From positions 1 through 13,518 of the forward strand of contig JAEZJW010000021.1 in NCBI GenBank assembly GCA_023415595.1: a DNA stretch of 13,518 nt, read 5' to 3'. The translations under genes were made by a program, and so were the position numbers. Numbering within the stretch: the stretch's first letter is position 1; each line of letters begins with the position of its first letter. The notes beneath the pieces were generated by a model. It was not told where the DNA came from and did no database searches. It saw only the letters and a program-made list of their open reading frames with translations. The stretch is from Bacillota bacterium (GTDB lineage: Bacteria > Bacillota > Clostridia > Lachnospirales > Lachnospiraceae). This document shows, piece after piece, positions 6,954 to 13,518 of the stretch.

Positions 6954-8027
6954 ATGGAAAAGCTCATATATAGCACATTGGAATGCCCCGATGGTTATGA
7001 GATAGCTGAGGATGTACTCAACAGCTGTGGCAGTTTGATTATTACCAAAAACACTATAGTAAATGAAGCCATAAGACAAAAGCTTGTTGCATTTAAAGTG
7101 GACAGGATCGCGGCACGAAAACCTGAAAAAAAGATGAATACTGCCAAAAAGATGGATACTCCTAATAACCCAAAAGCGGATACGATTGCGTTTCAAAGAA
7201 ACTACCAGAAAAGTGTCAATTCTGTAAAGGTAATTATAAATGACCTTGCTGCAGGCAGAGGACTGGATAATGCAAAAATTAACGAGATATCCGACTCACT
7301 ATATGAAAATATGAACAGCAATATTGCTGTTACAGAATGTCTGAATAAGATAAGGATTGCTGATGAATATACCTATTCCCATTGTATTAATGTTTCATTA
7401 TATTCAATGCTGATTGGAAAGTGGCTTGAGCTTCCGGAGAGCGAGATCAAGCTTATAATCACCGCTGGTATTTTACATGATATAGGAAAGTCAAAAATGC
7501 CAATCGGTATATTAAACAAAAGAGGACCTTTAACCCAACAGGAGTTTGAAGTTATCAAGACGCATCCGGTATTAGGGTTTGAAATAATTAAGGATAACAC
7601 AGGCATAAATAAGAAAGTGAAAGATGCAGTATTGATGCATCATGAGAAGGAAAACGGAACAGGATACCCATATGGTATAAAAAGCGCAAGTATCAGTAGT
7701 TATGCAAAAATAGTATCCATTGCAGATGCCTATGATGCGATAACCTCAGAACGTATCTATAAGAAGAGGCAAACCCCGTTTGATACTTTCAGGGAATTTG
7801 AAAGGATGGGCATAGGTGAAGGTCATTATGATCCCGGTATCCTTCTGAAATTTATACATAACATTTCACAATATTATGTTGGGTCAAGGGTTATGATGAG
7901 TACAGGTAAATTTGGAGAAATTGTATATGTACCTCCGCATAATATATCAAACCCGGTTGTTAGGATTGATGGTTCCTTTATAGATCTGTCTGCACAAAGT
8001 GGTATGAGAATCATACAGATGCTGTAA
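6954..8027 (+). CDS. HD-GYP domain protein (putative c-di-GMP phosphodiesterase), long form
   Basis: A 357-residue cytoplasmic paralogue of the preceding gene product. Residues 1-55 form the N-terminal module seen before many HD-GYP domains (GYEIAEDVLNSCGSLIITKNTIV...). A charged linker (56-77) follows, then the HD-GYP domain. Its key residues are H143 (YSHCINV), H175-D176 (HDIGK), H204 (KTHPVLG), H229-H230, GTGYP (GYP 237-239) and D258 (ADAYDAIT). The usual HHExxDGxGYP reads HHEKENGTGYP, with Asn234 in place of Asp, while the metal ligands remain. The C-terminal tail SRVMMSTGKFGEIVYVPP is shared with its neighbour. ATG 6954 is preferred because GGAGG (6939-6943) lies ten bases upstream. The frame also opens at GTG 6921, which overlaps the previous stop but has no binding site. 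Activity is likely but unproven because of the Asp-to-Asn change. Confidence 0.88.
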   Translation: MEKLIYSTLECPDGYEIAEDVLNSCGSLIITKNTIVNEAIRQKLVAFKVDRIAARKPEKKMNTAKKMDTPNNPKADTIAFQRNYQKSVNSVKVIINDLAAGRGLDNAKINEISDSLYENMNSNIAVTECLNKIRIADEYTYSHCINVSLYSMLIGKWLELPESEIKLIITAGILHDIGKSKMPIGILNKRGPLTQQEFEVIKTHPVLGFEIIKDNTGINKKVKDAVLMHHEKENGTGYPYGIKSASISSYAKIVSIADAYDAITSERIYKKRQTPFDTFREFERMGIGEGHYDPGILLKFIHNISQYYVGSRVMMSTGKFGEIVYVPPHNISNPVVRIDGSFIDLSAQSGMRIIQML

Positions 8028-8074
8028 ATACATATTATAACAAAAAGCATGAGTAATTCTAAAATCCGAAATAT

Positions 8075-8150
8075 GTTTTATGCGGATAGGAACACGATTC
8101 GTGCGGTAGGAGATACGATTCGTGCGGTAGGAGATACGATTCGTGCGGTA
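8075..8150 (+). promoter_or_regulatory. 21-bp-period direct-repeat operator, copy B (putative LytTR sites)
   Basis: There are four units in register: a degenerate unit (8075-8095, GTTTTATGCGGATAGG core), two identical full units (8096-8116 and 8117-8137), and a final core GATTCGTGCGGTA (8138-8150). Promoter A has only two units. All steps are exactly 21 bp, so repeats face the same side of the helix. The last core ends 26 nt before the TATTAT -10, as at promoter A. The neighbouring LytTR regulator is the obvious candidate protein. The extra units may allow cooperative or stronger activation. Confidence 0.72.
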
Positions 8151-8175
8151 AACGGTTTTAAATGGAAATATTTGA

Positions 8176-8184
8176 TATTATTAT
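8176..8184 (+). promoter_or_regulatory. -10 region of promoter B
   Basis: Overlapping TATTAT hexamers (8176-8181, 8179-8184) lie 26 nt after the last repeat core, in the same context as promoter A. No good -35 is present 17 bp upstream (CGGTTT or TTTTAA), as expected for an activator-dependent promoter. The first downstream gene starts about 43 nt later. Confidence 0.55.
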
Positions 8185-8226
8185 GTTGAATAATAGTAAA
8201 TTAACAAGAAAATGAGGTGATATTCT

Positions 8227-8553
8227 ATGACAGCTGCCACGCTTGGCTGGTTTATTGCAGGAATCTGTGTGACAGCATTTATTACACTGTGGTTTATTGT
8301 GAGCTTCAAGGAATTATCCGCAAAGCAGAAGAGCCTTGATACCATCAGCGAGCAGGTACAATTGCACCGTAGATTACATATGCAGGAACGCGGTGGTGAA
8401 AATGACGCAGCAGCACTAAATATATTAGAGAATAAGCTCATGGTTTATCGGGAGGTGGAGAAGAACTATAATGCCCTGTTAAAAAAACCAATGAATCGTA
8501 TTCCCGCGTATATTATGGGGTTTCACCCTACAGGAAGGGAGCGTGGTGTATGA
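8227..8553 (+). CDS. Small single-pass membrane protein with coiled-coil tail, family not recognised
   Basis: A 108-residue protein that I cannot assign to a named family. Residues 5-27 (TLGWFIAGICVTAFITLWFIVSF) form one membrane helix at the N-terminus. From about 28 to 90 it is charged and probably helical or coiled coil (KELSAKQKSL, QVQLHRRLHMQERGG, ALNILENKLMVYREVEKNYNALL). It ends with a short basic tail, IPAYIMGFHPTGR. It has no cysteine or histidine catalytic pattern. The start is ATG 8227, with GAGGTGA (8214-8220) six bases upstream. It is the first gene after operator/promoter B, and it overlaps the next gene by 4 nt (ATGA, 8550-8553), so the pair is translationally coupled. A broken copy of its 5' end lies at 5952-6053. 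A scaffold or membrane-anchoring role for the operon is a guess. Confidence 0.82.
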   Translation: MTAATLGWFIAGICVTAFITLWFIVSFKELSAKQKSLDTISEQVQLHRRLHMQERGGENDAAALNILENKLMVYREVEKNYNALLKKPMNRIPAYIMGFHPTGRERGV

Positions 8554-8708
8554 TTTATACCTGTGATGATTGTGGCTTCCTATTCTACCGATTGGGAGAG
8601 GTTAAGGATTGCCCCTTCTGTGAAGATAAGCACATTCGACCTGCTAACAGAGAGGAAACCCAGAGGTTACAGGAGCTTCTGGAACAAGGAAGAAAGCTTT
8701 ACAAATAA
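8550..8708 (+). CDS. 52-aa zinc-ribbon protein
   Basis: A short gene of 52 codons. The first half is a compact zinc ribbon, YTCDDCGF at the N-terminus and DCPFCED at 20-26, so C5, C8, C21 and C24 can bind one Zn2+ (rubredoxin-like spacing CxxC-x12-CxxC). The second half is a charged helix (REETQRLQELLEQGRKLYK). The start ATG overlaps the stop of the preceding membrane-protein gene by four bases, and GGAAGGGAG (8533-8541) lies eight bases upstream, which argues for real, coupled expression. It has 29 nt to the protease gene downstream. The function is unknown: it could be a small regulatory or protein-interaction adaptor, or a partner of the co-translated membrane protein. Confidence 0.8.
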   Translation: MIYTCDDCGFLFYRLGEVKDCPFCEDKHIRPANREETQRLQELLEQGRKLYK

Positions 8709-8737
8709 AGAAGGTACATAAGAGAGGGAATAAAAAC

Positions 8738-10762
8738 ATGAAAAAGATGATTACGATCCTATTAGCATTAGCCCTGCTGCTTTCTCTGACAGCATGCTCA
8801 GGGGCAAAGAAGACACCGCAGCAAACTTCTGATATGGCTGAAGACACTGACAAGATTCAAGCAGATACCGATAAGGCAGCAGCCGACGATACAGATCAGA
8901 TTGCAACTGACACCGATACAGAATGGGTAGTATACTGGTACCTCTGTGGCAGCGATCTGGAGAGCAATCACGCTGCTGCTACCAATGACCTGGCAGAGAT
9001 GATGGAGGTTCAGCTGCCGGAGAATGTGAAGGTAGTCATCCAGACAGGCGGTACCTCTGCATGGCAGAACGATATCATAAATGTGGATACGCTAGGGCGT
9101 TATGTTTATGACCATAACGGACTTCAACTCATAGAGGAGCTTCCCTCCGCCAGTATGGGTGATGGGCAGACTCTTAAGGATTTTCTTACATTCGGAAAGG
9201 AGCACTATCCTGCCAAGCACACCGCTGTATTACTATGGAATCACGGTGGCGGTTCAGTAACGGGTGCAGCCTTTGATGAGTTGTACGGCATGGATTCCCT
9301 TAGCCTTGGAGAGATGTATCAAGCCTTCTCGGAAGTCTTCGGAGAAGATCCGCAGAATCAGCCGGTGGACCTCATCGGCTTTGACACCTGCCTCATGGCA
9401 ACGGTGGATACAGCCTATACCTTCTCCGGTATTGGTAAATACCTTGTGGCTTCACAGGAGGTAGAGCCGGGCAACGGCTGGCTCTATAGCGGGTGGCTTG
9501 GGGCACTTGCCGGTACCCCGGAGATGGAACCATTAGAGCTGTCCAAAATCATCTGTGACAGCTATGTACAGGGCTGTGAAGAGGCTGGCACCCAGGATAA
9601 TATCACCCTGTCTGTCACCGATCTTTCCAAGTTATCTGGCTTAATTAGTGCCTATGATGATTTCGGTAAGGAGGCTTTGGCCTCGGCAGTGGAAAACCCG
9701 GCATTCTTTGCTCACTTTTCCCAAATTGCGAACAATGTTGAAAACTACGGCGGTAATACTCGCGAACAGGGCTATACCAATATGACCGATCTTGGAACTC
9801 TTGCTATAAAATCCTCGGAATTGCTGCCAGGTACCTCCGGAGCAGTTTCTACTGCGCTTTCTGAATGTGTCGTATACAAGGTAAACGGAAAATATCGCCC
9901 AGAGGCAGCTGGACTTTCCTGCTATTACAGCTATAACGGTGATGTGGAGGATTTCATAGCCTATGCGGGTGTGGGACCTGCCGATTCCTTTAAGTATCTG
10001 TATGCCTACGGCCTAACCGGTGAGCTTTCGGAACAGGGCATGGAATATATCTCCCAGATGAATTACAGCTCCTTACCCGAGCTGCTGACCCTAGACAGTG
10101 TAAACTGGCAGGATATGCCGGTAACTGTGGATGAGAGCGGCAAATCCACGCTTACGTTGGGCAGTGAAGCGGTCAATATTCTATCTTCCCTGACCTTTGA
10201 ACTTTACTATGCCGATCCCGAGGAGGACATCCTGCTCTGTCTTGGTACTGACAACGATATTGTAGCTGATTGGGACAACGGTGTATTTAAGGATAACTTT
10301 CGAGGCGTGTGGGGTAGCCTGGATGGTGCATTATGCTACATGGAGATTTCCTACGAGGGTGAAGGCTATAACCAGTATTCCGTACCGATTCTGCTAAATG
10401 GCGAGGAATACAACCTATTGGTCATCTATGACTTTGAGACAGGAGAATATTACATCGAGGGCGCCAGAAAGCCCCTGGATGATAGCGGAGCGGCAGATAA
10501 AAATCTTCGTTATCTGGTAGAGGGTGATGAGGTCCAGACCATACACTATGCGACCGCAATCAGCGGTGAGGATGGGGAGCTGACCGCGGTACCCATCGAC
10601 ACCATTAAGGTTACCCCTGAAACTGCCTTTGCGGAAACTGAGCTTGGAGACGGCTTTTTTATCATGATGTACGTTATGCGGGACAGCCAGGGTAATGTTG
10701 CCTCCTCCGCTGCAGTAACCTTTGAATCGACAAACGGAGAGATCATCACCAGTGTGGAGTAA
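8738..10762 (+). CDS. Clostripain-family (peptidase C11) cysteine protease lipoprotein
   Basis: A 674-residue predicted surface lipoprotein. A signal peptide with hydrophobic core ILLALALLLSL ends in the lipobox LTAC (17-20), so Cys20 would be lipidated and the protein anchored on the outer face of the membrane. A short Asp/Thr-rich tether (about 31-61, repeated DTD) leads to the peptidase C11 domain. This begins VVYWYLCGSDLES, with catalytic His169 in LLWNHGGG and catalytic Cys218 in GFDTCLMA, followed by ASQEVEPGNGW. Family members cleave after basic residues, mainly Arg, and many mature by autoprocessing. The C-terminal half (about 400-674) is probably beta-rich and substrate-binding, but I do not recognise a domain. 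AGAGGG (8723-8728) precedes ATG 8738. It is third in the promoter B operon and 55 nt before the surface-protein gene. In Clostridium perfringens clostripain belongs to the VirR/VirS regulon, a parallel to the LytTR system here. Confidence 0.92.
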   Translation: MKKMITILLALALLLSLTACSGAKKTPQQTSDMAEDTDKIQADTDKAAADDTDQIATDTDTEWVVYWYLCGSDLESNHAAATNDLAEMMEVQLPENVKVVIQTGGTSAWQNDIINVDTLGRYVYDHNGLQLIEELPSASMGDGQTLKDFLTFGKEHYPAKHTAVLLWNHGGGSVTGAAFDELYGMDSLSLGEMYQAFSEVFGEDPQNQPVDLIGFDTCLMATVDTAYTFSGIGKYLVASQEVEPGNGWLYSGWLGALAGTPEMEPLELSKIICDSYVQGCEEAGTQDNITLSVTDLSKLSGLISAYDDFGKEALASAVENPAFFAHFSQIANNVENYGGNTREQGYTNMTDLGTLAIKSSELLPGTSGAVSTALSECVVYKVNGKYRPEAAGLSCYYSYNGDVEDFIAYAGVGPADSFKYLYAYGLTGELSEQGMEYISQMNYSSLPELLTLDSVNWQDMPVTVDESGKSTLTLGSEAVNILSSLTFELYYADPEEDILLCLGTDNDIVADWDNGVFKDNFRGVWGSLDGALCYMEISYEGEGYNQYSVPILLNGEEYNLLVIYDFETGEYYIEGARKPLDDSGAADKNLRYLVEGDEVQTIHYATAISGEDGELTAVPIDTIKVTPETAFAETELGDGFFIMMYVMRDSQGNVASSAAVTFESTNGEIITSVE

Positions 10763-10817
10763 TAGGAGAACAACGGCTGAAAAAAGGCGATTAACAATAT
10801 GTTAGGGAGGAAATATC

Positions 10818-13518
10818 ATGAACAAAAGATTAATTGGAGCTGGGTTTATACTTTGTATGGCACTCCTCTTCCTGAATTTGAACAGAAGCCATGTGCAAGC
10901 AATAGCTAACCAGGCCGAAATCAATGGGGAACAATTTGAAGATTTGGAAACAGCACTTTGCTATGTTAATAATGGAGATACTATTACGCTGTTGGAAAAC
11001 ATAGTATTGGATATGCCTATCTCTACCGGTGATTATGCCCCCGGAATAAGCTTTACTATTAACCTAAATGGGAAAACACTAAATACTACCACAAGTGCAG
11101 AATTTGGTATTCGACATGATAGTGGGGCCGCACTGACAATCGTTGATTACTCGGGTGGGGGCAAAATAACCAGTGATAATAGGAATTGTTCAGTTTATGT
11201 AATGAACAACTCTACTTTAGTTTTATCCGGTGGGATCGTGGAGCATACCAACACGCAAAGCGGAAGTGCTGTTCGCATTACACCTTATGAAGCTGGTAAT
11301 CCCAGTACATCCGGCACACTCGTTATGGGAGGCGGAACTGTGCAATCCCTCTACAAAACGGCAATTTATAATGAATCTGGCAACATAGACATTCAAAATG
11401 GTAATTCAATCATCTGCGGTGGTGTGAACGCAATGAACACCCCACCGATTCTGAGCGGCTATAGCAATACCGGCATTACGGTAAGTATGATAAAAACAGA
11501 TGGTACGGAGACCTTTGTAATTGACAGAAATGGGTTTAATGAGAATTATAAATATTTCAGGTTTGATACCAATATGATGTACTCTGCTACTCCCATGGCG
11601 AGTACGACTACTGTCACTAAGAGCAGTCCGACGCAGACAAGTGTCAGCTTTACATTGACGAACAACCCACAATATGCGGATAATCAAAGCTGGAAGGTAT
11701 ATACCAACGCCACCAGTTCAACACAGTACGCAGTATATGCGACTAACCTTGGAAACACCCTGACATTGACTTATTCCCCGCAAATTTTTCCAGCAACCTT
11801 TTACCTCTCCGTAATCGAACCCGGCAAGGCGGAGAGCCCAAAACTTGCACTTACTGTAAACGAGTGTGAATTCCCACGGGAGGCTACGCCCAGTAGTGCT
11901 ACCTTCACTGCCACTGGACCAGCTGATGGCACGCTCTCCGGCTTGACAGCTGAAATGAAGGTTTATATTGAGGGCAGAGGCTGGAATAATTTGACCTCCA
12001 GCGCAAATTTAAATCTGTCCGGTCTTGGGCCTTGCGACATTTTAGTGGTGAAGAAGGGCAATGGAACCAGTACATCGGATTCTCTCCCGCAGACCATAAC
12101 GGTTACCAAGGCGGCGAAACCGGCTCTGACGGCAACACAGCCCAGTAGAATTGGCGAAGGTGGCAGCATTCCCATGACAGCAGAGCATGAGTACGAGGTA
12201 AACTACAGTGGTACTTGGAAGGATGCCGTCGGTACCACCATCTTTGGCGCTTTCACTCAATATATAAAGGTACGAGTTAAGGCTTCGGGCACGATGTTGG
12301 CCTCTGACTACCAGCTTATCACACTGACCGCCTTTACCGGCACGAAGGAGGCAACACCCAGCGTGACCTTCACTGCTACAGGACCTTCTAACGGTACGCT
12401 TTCCGGCGTGACAGTAGGAATGAAGTATCGGATTAACATCGGAGCGTGGACTGACATTACCTCCGGTGCTAACATAGACCTGACCGGACTTTCTTCCTGC
12501 TACATCTCAGTAGTAAAGAAAGGTGACGGTTCCCTTACAACAGATTCAAATGAGCAGACCATAACAGTCACTAGGGCAGAGACTCCGTCTCTGGTAGCTA
12601 CCCAGCCGAACACCATTGGCGGATCCGGCAGCATTCCCATGACAGCAGTACATGAATACAGCTCCGATCTTGGTATCACCTGGGAAAGTGCAACCGGTAC
12701 CACCACCCTTGCATCCGGAACTTACCGGGTGCGTGTCAAGGCTGAAGGCGCGGCATTGGCTTCTGCCTACCAGACGATTACACTGATCGCTTTTACCGGT
12801 ACTAAGGAGGTAACACCCAGCGTGACCTTCACTGCCATAGGTGTGAGTAGTGGTAACATCACCGGCGTGACTGACGGAATGAAGTATCGGATTGACAGCG
12901 GAGCGTGGACGGATATTACCTCCGGCGCGGTTATAAACCTGACCAGCCTTGCTCCCTGCACTATCCAAGTGGTGAAGAAGGGCAACGGATCTACTACAAC
13001 AGATTCAGATGCACAGACCATAACAGTCACTAAGGCAGCGACTCCGGCTCTGACATCTACCCAGCCGAACACCATTGGCGGAAGCGGCAGCATTCCCATG
13101 ACAGCAGTACATGAATACAGCTCCGATCTTGGTATCACCTGGGAAGGTGCAACCGGTACCACCATCCTAACCCCAGGCACTTACCAAGTGCGCGTCAAGG
13201 CTTCGGGCACGGTGTTGGCCTCTGCCAACCAGAGCATTACACTGACAGCTTTTACCGGCACGAAAGAGGCCACTCCCAGCGCGACCTTCACAGCCACCGG
13301 ACCGAATAGCGGCACACTCTCCGGCGTGACTATCGGGATGAAATATCAGATCGACAGCGGAGCCTGGACGGATATTACCTCTGGTGCGGATTTAAATCTG
13401 ACCGGCCTGACTCCCTGCACTATCCAAGTAGTGAAGAAGGGCAACGGATCCACTACAACAGATTCCAATGCGCAGACCATAATGGTTATCAAGGCGGCGA
13501 CACCGGCTCTGGCACCTA
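10818..13518 (+). CDS. Large secreted surface protein with beta-helix-like head and tandem 153-aa repeats, truncated by window end
   Basis: An open frame runs from ATG 10818 to the window end (900 codons, no stop). AGGGAGG (10804-10810) lies seven bases upstream. Residues 1-28 form a signal peptide (LIGAGFILCMALLFL core, cleavage near VQA-I). Residues about 33-195 resemble a parallel beta-helix / pectate-lyase-like head (FEDLETALCYVNNGDTITLLENI, then repeated G-G turns). Residues about 200-354 form a linker of beta type. From residue 355, tandem units follow at 355-510, 511-663, 664-816 and 817 onward. Each has two halves: TPSVTFTATGP...MKYRID-GAWTDITSG...VVKKGNGSTTTDS, then PNTIGGSGSIPMTAVHEY...GTYRVRVKA. 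The halves look like small Ig-like or S-layer-associated modules. The protein is probably an adhesin or wall-associated protein, and its anchor would lie beyond the window. The gene is last in the visible promoter B operon, after the C11 protease that might process it. Confidence 0.87.
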   Translation, partial: MNKRLIGAGFILCMALLFLNLNRSHVQAIANQAEINGEQFEDLETALCYVNNGDTITLLENIVLDMPISTGDYAPGISFTINLNGKTLNTTTSAEFGIRHDSGAALTIVDYSGGGKITSDNRNCSVYVMNNSTLVLSGGIVEHTNTQSGSAVRITPYEAGNPSTSGTLVMGGGTVQSLYKTAIYNESGNIDIQNGNSIICGGVNAMNTPPILSGYSNTGITVSMIKTDGTETFVIDRNGFNENYKYFRFDTNMMYSATPMASTTTVTKSSPTQTSVSFTLTNNPQYADNQSWKVYTNATSSTQYAVYATNLGNTLTLTYSPQIFPATFYLSVIEPGKAESPKLALTVNECEFPREATPSSATFTATGPADGTLSGLTAEMKVYIEGRGWNNLTSSANLNLSGLGPCDILVVKKGNGTSTSDSLPQTITVTKAAKPALTATQPSRIGEGGSIPMTAEHEYEVNYSGTWKDAVGTTIFGAFTQYIKVRVKASGTMLASDYQLITLTAFTGTKEATPSVTFTATGPSNGTLSGVTVGMKYRINIGAWTDITSGANIDLTGLSSCYISVVKKGDGSLTTDSNEQTITVTRAETPSLVATQPNTIGGSGSIPMTAVHEYSSDLGITWESATGTTTLASGTYRVRVKAEGAALASAYQTITLIAFTGTKEVTPSVTFTAIGVSSGNITGVTDGMKYRIDSGAWTDITSGAVINLTSLAPCTIQVVKKGNGSTTTDSDAQTITVTKAATPALTSTQPNTIGGSGSIPMTAVHEYSSDLGITWEGATGTTILTPGTYQVRVKASGTVLASANQSITLTAFTGTKEATPSATFTATGPNSGTLSGVTIGMKYQIDSGAWTDITSGADLNLTGLTPCTIQVVKKGNGSTTTDSNAQTIMVIKAATPALAP
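11880..13518 (+). repeat. Tandem in-frame repeats of about 459 bp (3 full, 1 partial)
   Basis: Units start at 11880, 12348, 12807 and 13266, each with GAG followed by codons for (A/V)TPS. Lengths are 468, 459 and 459 bp, and the last is cut by the window end. Unit 1 is the most diverged. Units 2 and 3 are nearly identical at DNA level over about 105 bp of their second halves (12600-12705 against 13059-13164), with only about three to five differences. This points to recent duplication or gene conversion. Confidence 0.88.

Larger units (their letters stand above)
8028..8226 (+). other. Intergenic regulatory region, copy B
   Basis: No gene is seen in this stretch. It holds no clear terminator for the HD-GYP operon (only a weak AT-rich fold near 8045-8085), so read-through into the next operon is possible. 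From about 8064 it is homologous to 5819-5951: the shared text begins ATCCGAA, runs through the 21-bp repeats and ATATTTGATATTATTATG, and ends at the GAGGTGAT ribosome binding site. The stretch between the -10 and the binding site has diverged and is about 12 nt shorter here. Confidence 0.7.

Noticed and set aside
8075..8150. Possible CRISPR-like array or replication iterons
   Set aside because: Units are directly adjacent with no variable spacers, and no cas or replication gene is present. Position at a -10 element fits an operator better.
10763..10817. Terminator between the protease and surface-protein genes
   Set aside because: No stem followed by a T run is present; only a short A-run near GGCTGAAAAAAGG, which does not form a convincing hairpin.
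11963..13180. Several overlapping minus-strand open frames (up to 140 codons) opposite the repeat protein
   Set aside because: They recur in the same phase in each repeat unit, lack ribosome binding sites and lie opposite a continuous 900-codon plus-strand frame with a signal peptide, so they are shadows.

Overview
The window reads as chromosomal DNA from a low-to-mid GC Gram-positive anaerobe of the class Clostridia, most likely a Lachnospiraceae-type polysaccharide degrader. The support is GGAGG-type ribosome binding sites, an AgrC/LytTR-type two-component system, tandem HD-GYP proteins, a clostripain-family (C11) lipoprotein protease, and large secreted Ig/beta-helix proteins. No rRNA, tRNA, CRISPR array, insertion sequence or phage gene was seen.

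Layout. (1) 1-3638, plus strand: the tail of a probable glycoside hydrolase (to 272), a radical SAM protein with a C-terminal cysteine cluster (331-1206), and a large exported protein with an Ig-like domain, an SLH-like region and a parallel beta-helix (1266-3638). Short gaps and no internal terminator suggest one operon. (2) 3661-3702: a terminator hairpin usable from both sides. (3) 3709-5750, minus strand: a GHKL sensor kinase and a LytTR response regulator, translationally coupled by a 4-nt overlap. (4) 5751-6081: a regulatory region with a symmetric divergent promoter, a 21-bp-period operator array, an extended -10 region, a decayed 5' fragment of a gene that is intact at 8227, and a terminator-like hairpin. 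(5) 6082-8027: two tandem HD-GYP (c-di-GMP phosphodiesterase type) genes. (6) 8028-8226: a second copy of the same operator and promoter, with more repeat units. (7) 8227 to the window end: a small membrane protein, a 52-aa zinc-ribbon protein, a C11 protease lipoprotein and a repeat-rich surface protein that runs off the window, probably one operon.

How it may work together (inference). The sensor resembles peptide-pheromone sensors, and LytTR regulators bind direct repeats spaced about two helical turns apart. The 21-bp-period array occurs at exactly the same distance (26 nt) from a TATTAT -10 element at both plus-strand promoters, which lack a good -35. The regulator therefore probably activates both the HD-GYP pair and the protease/surface-protein operon, and may control its own synthesis. 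The first promoter copy still carries the frameshifted start of the 8227 gene. This suggests that the HD-GYP pair was inserted between the two-component system and its original target operon, with duplication of the promoter. The result would be a compact regulon linking a sensed extracellular signal to c-di-GMP turnover, a surface protease and a surface adhesin.
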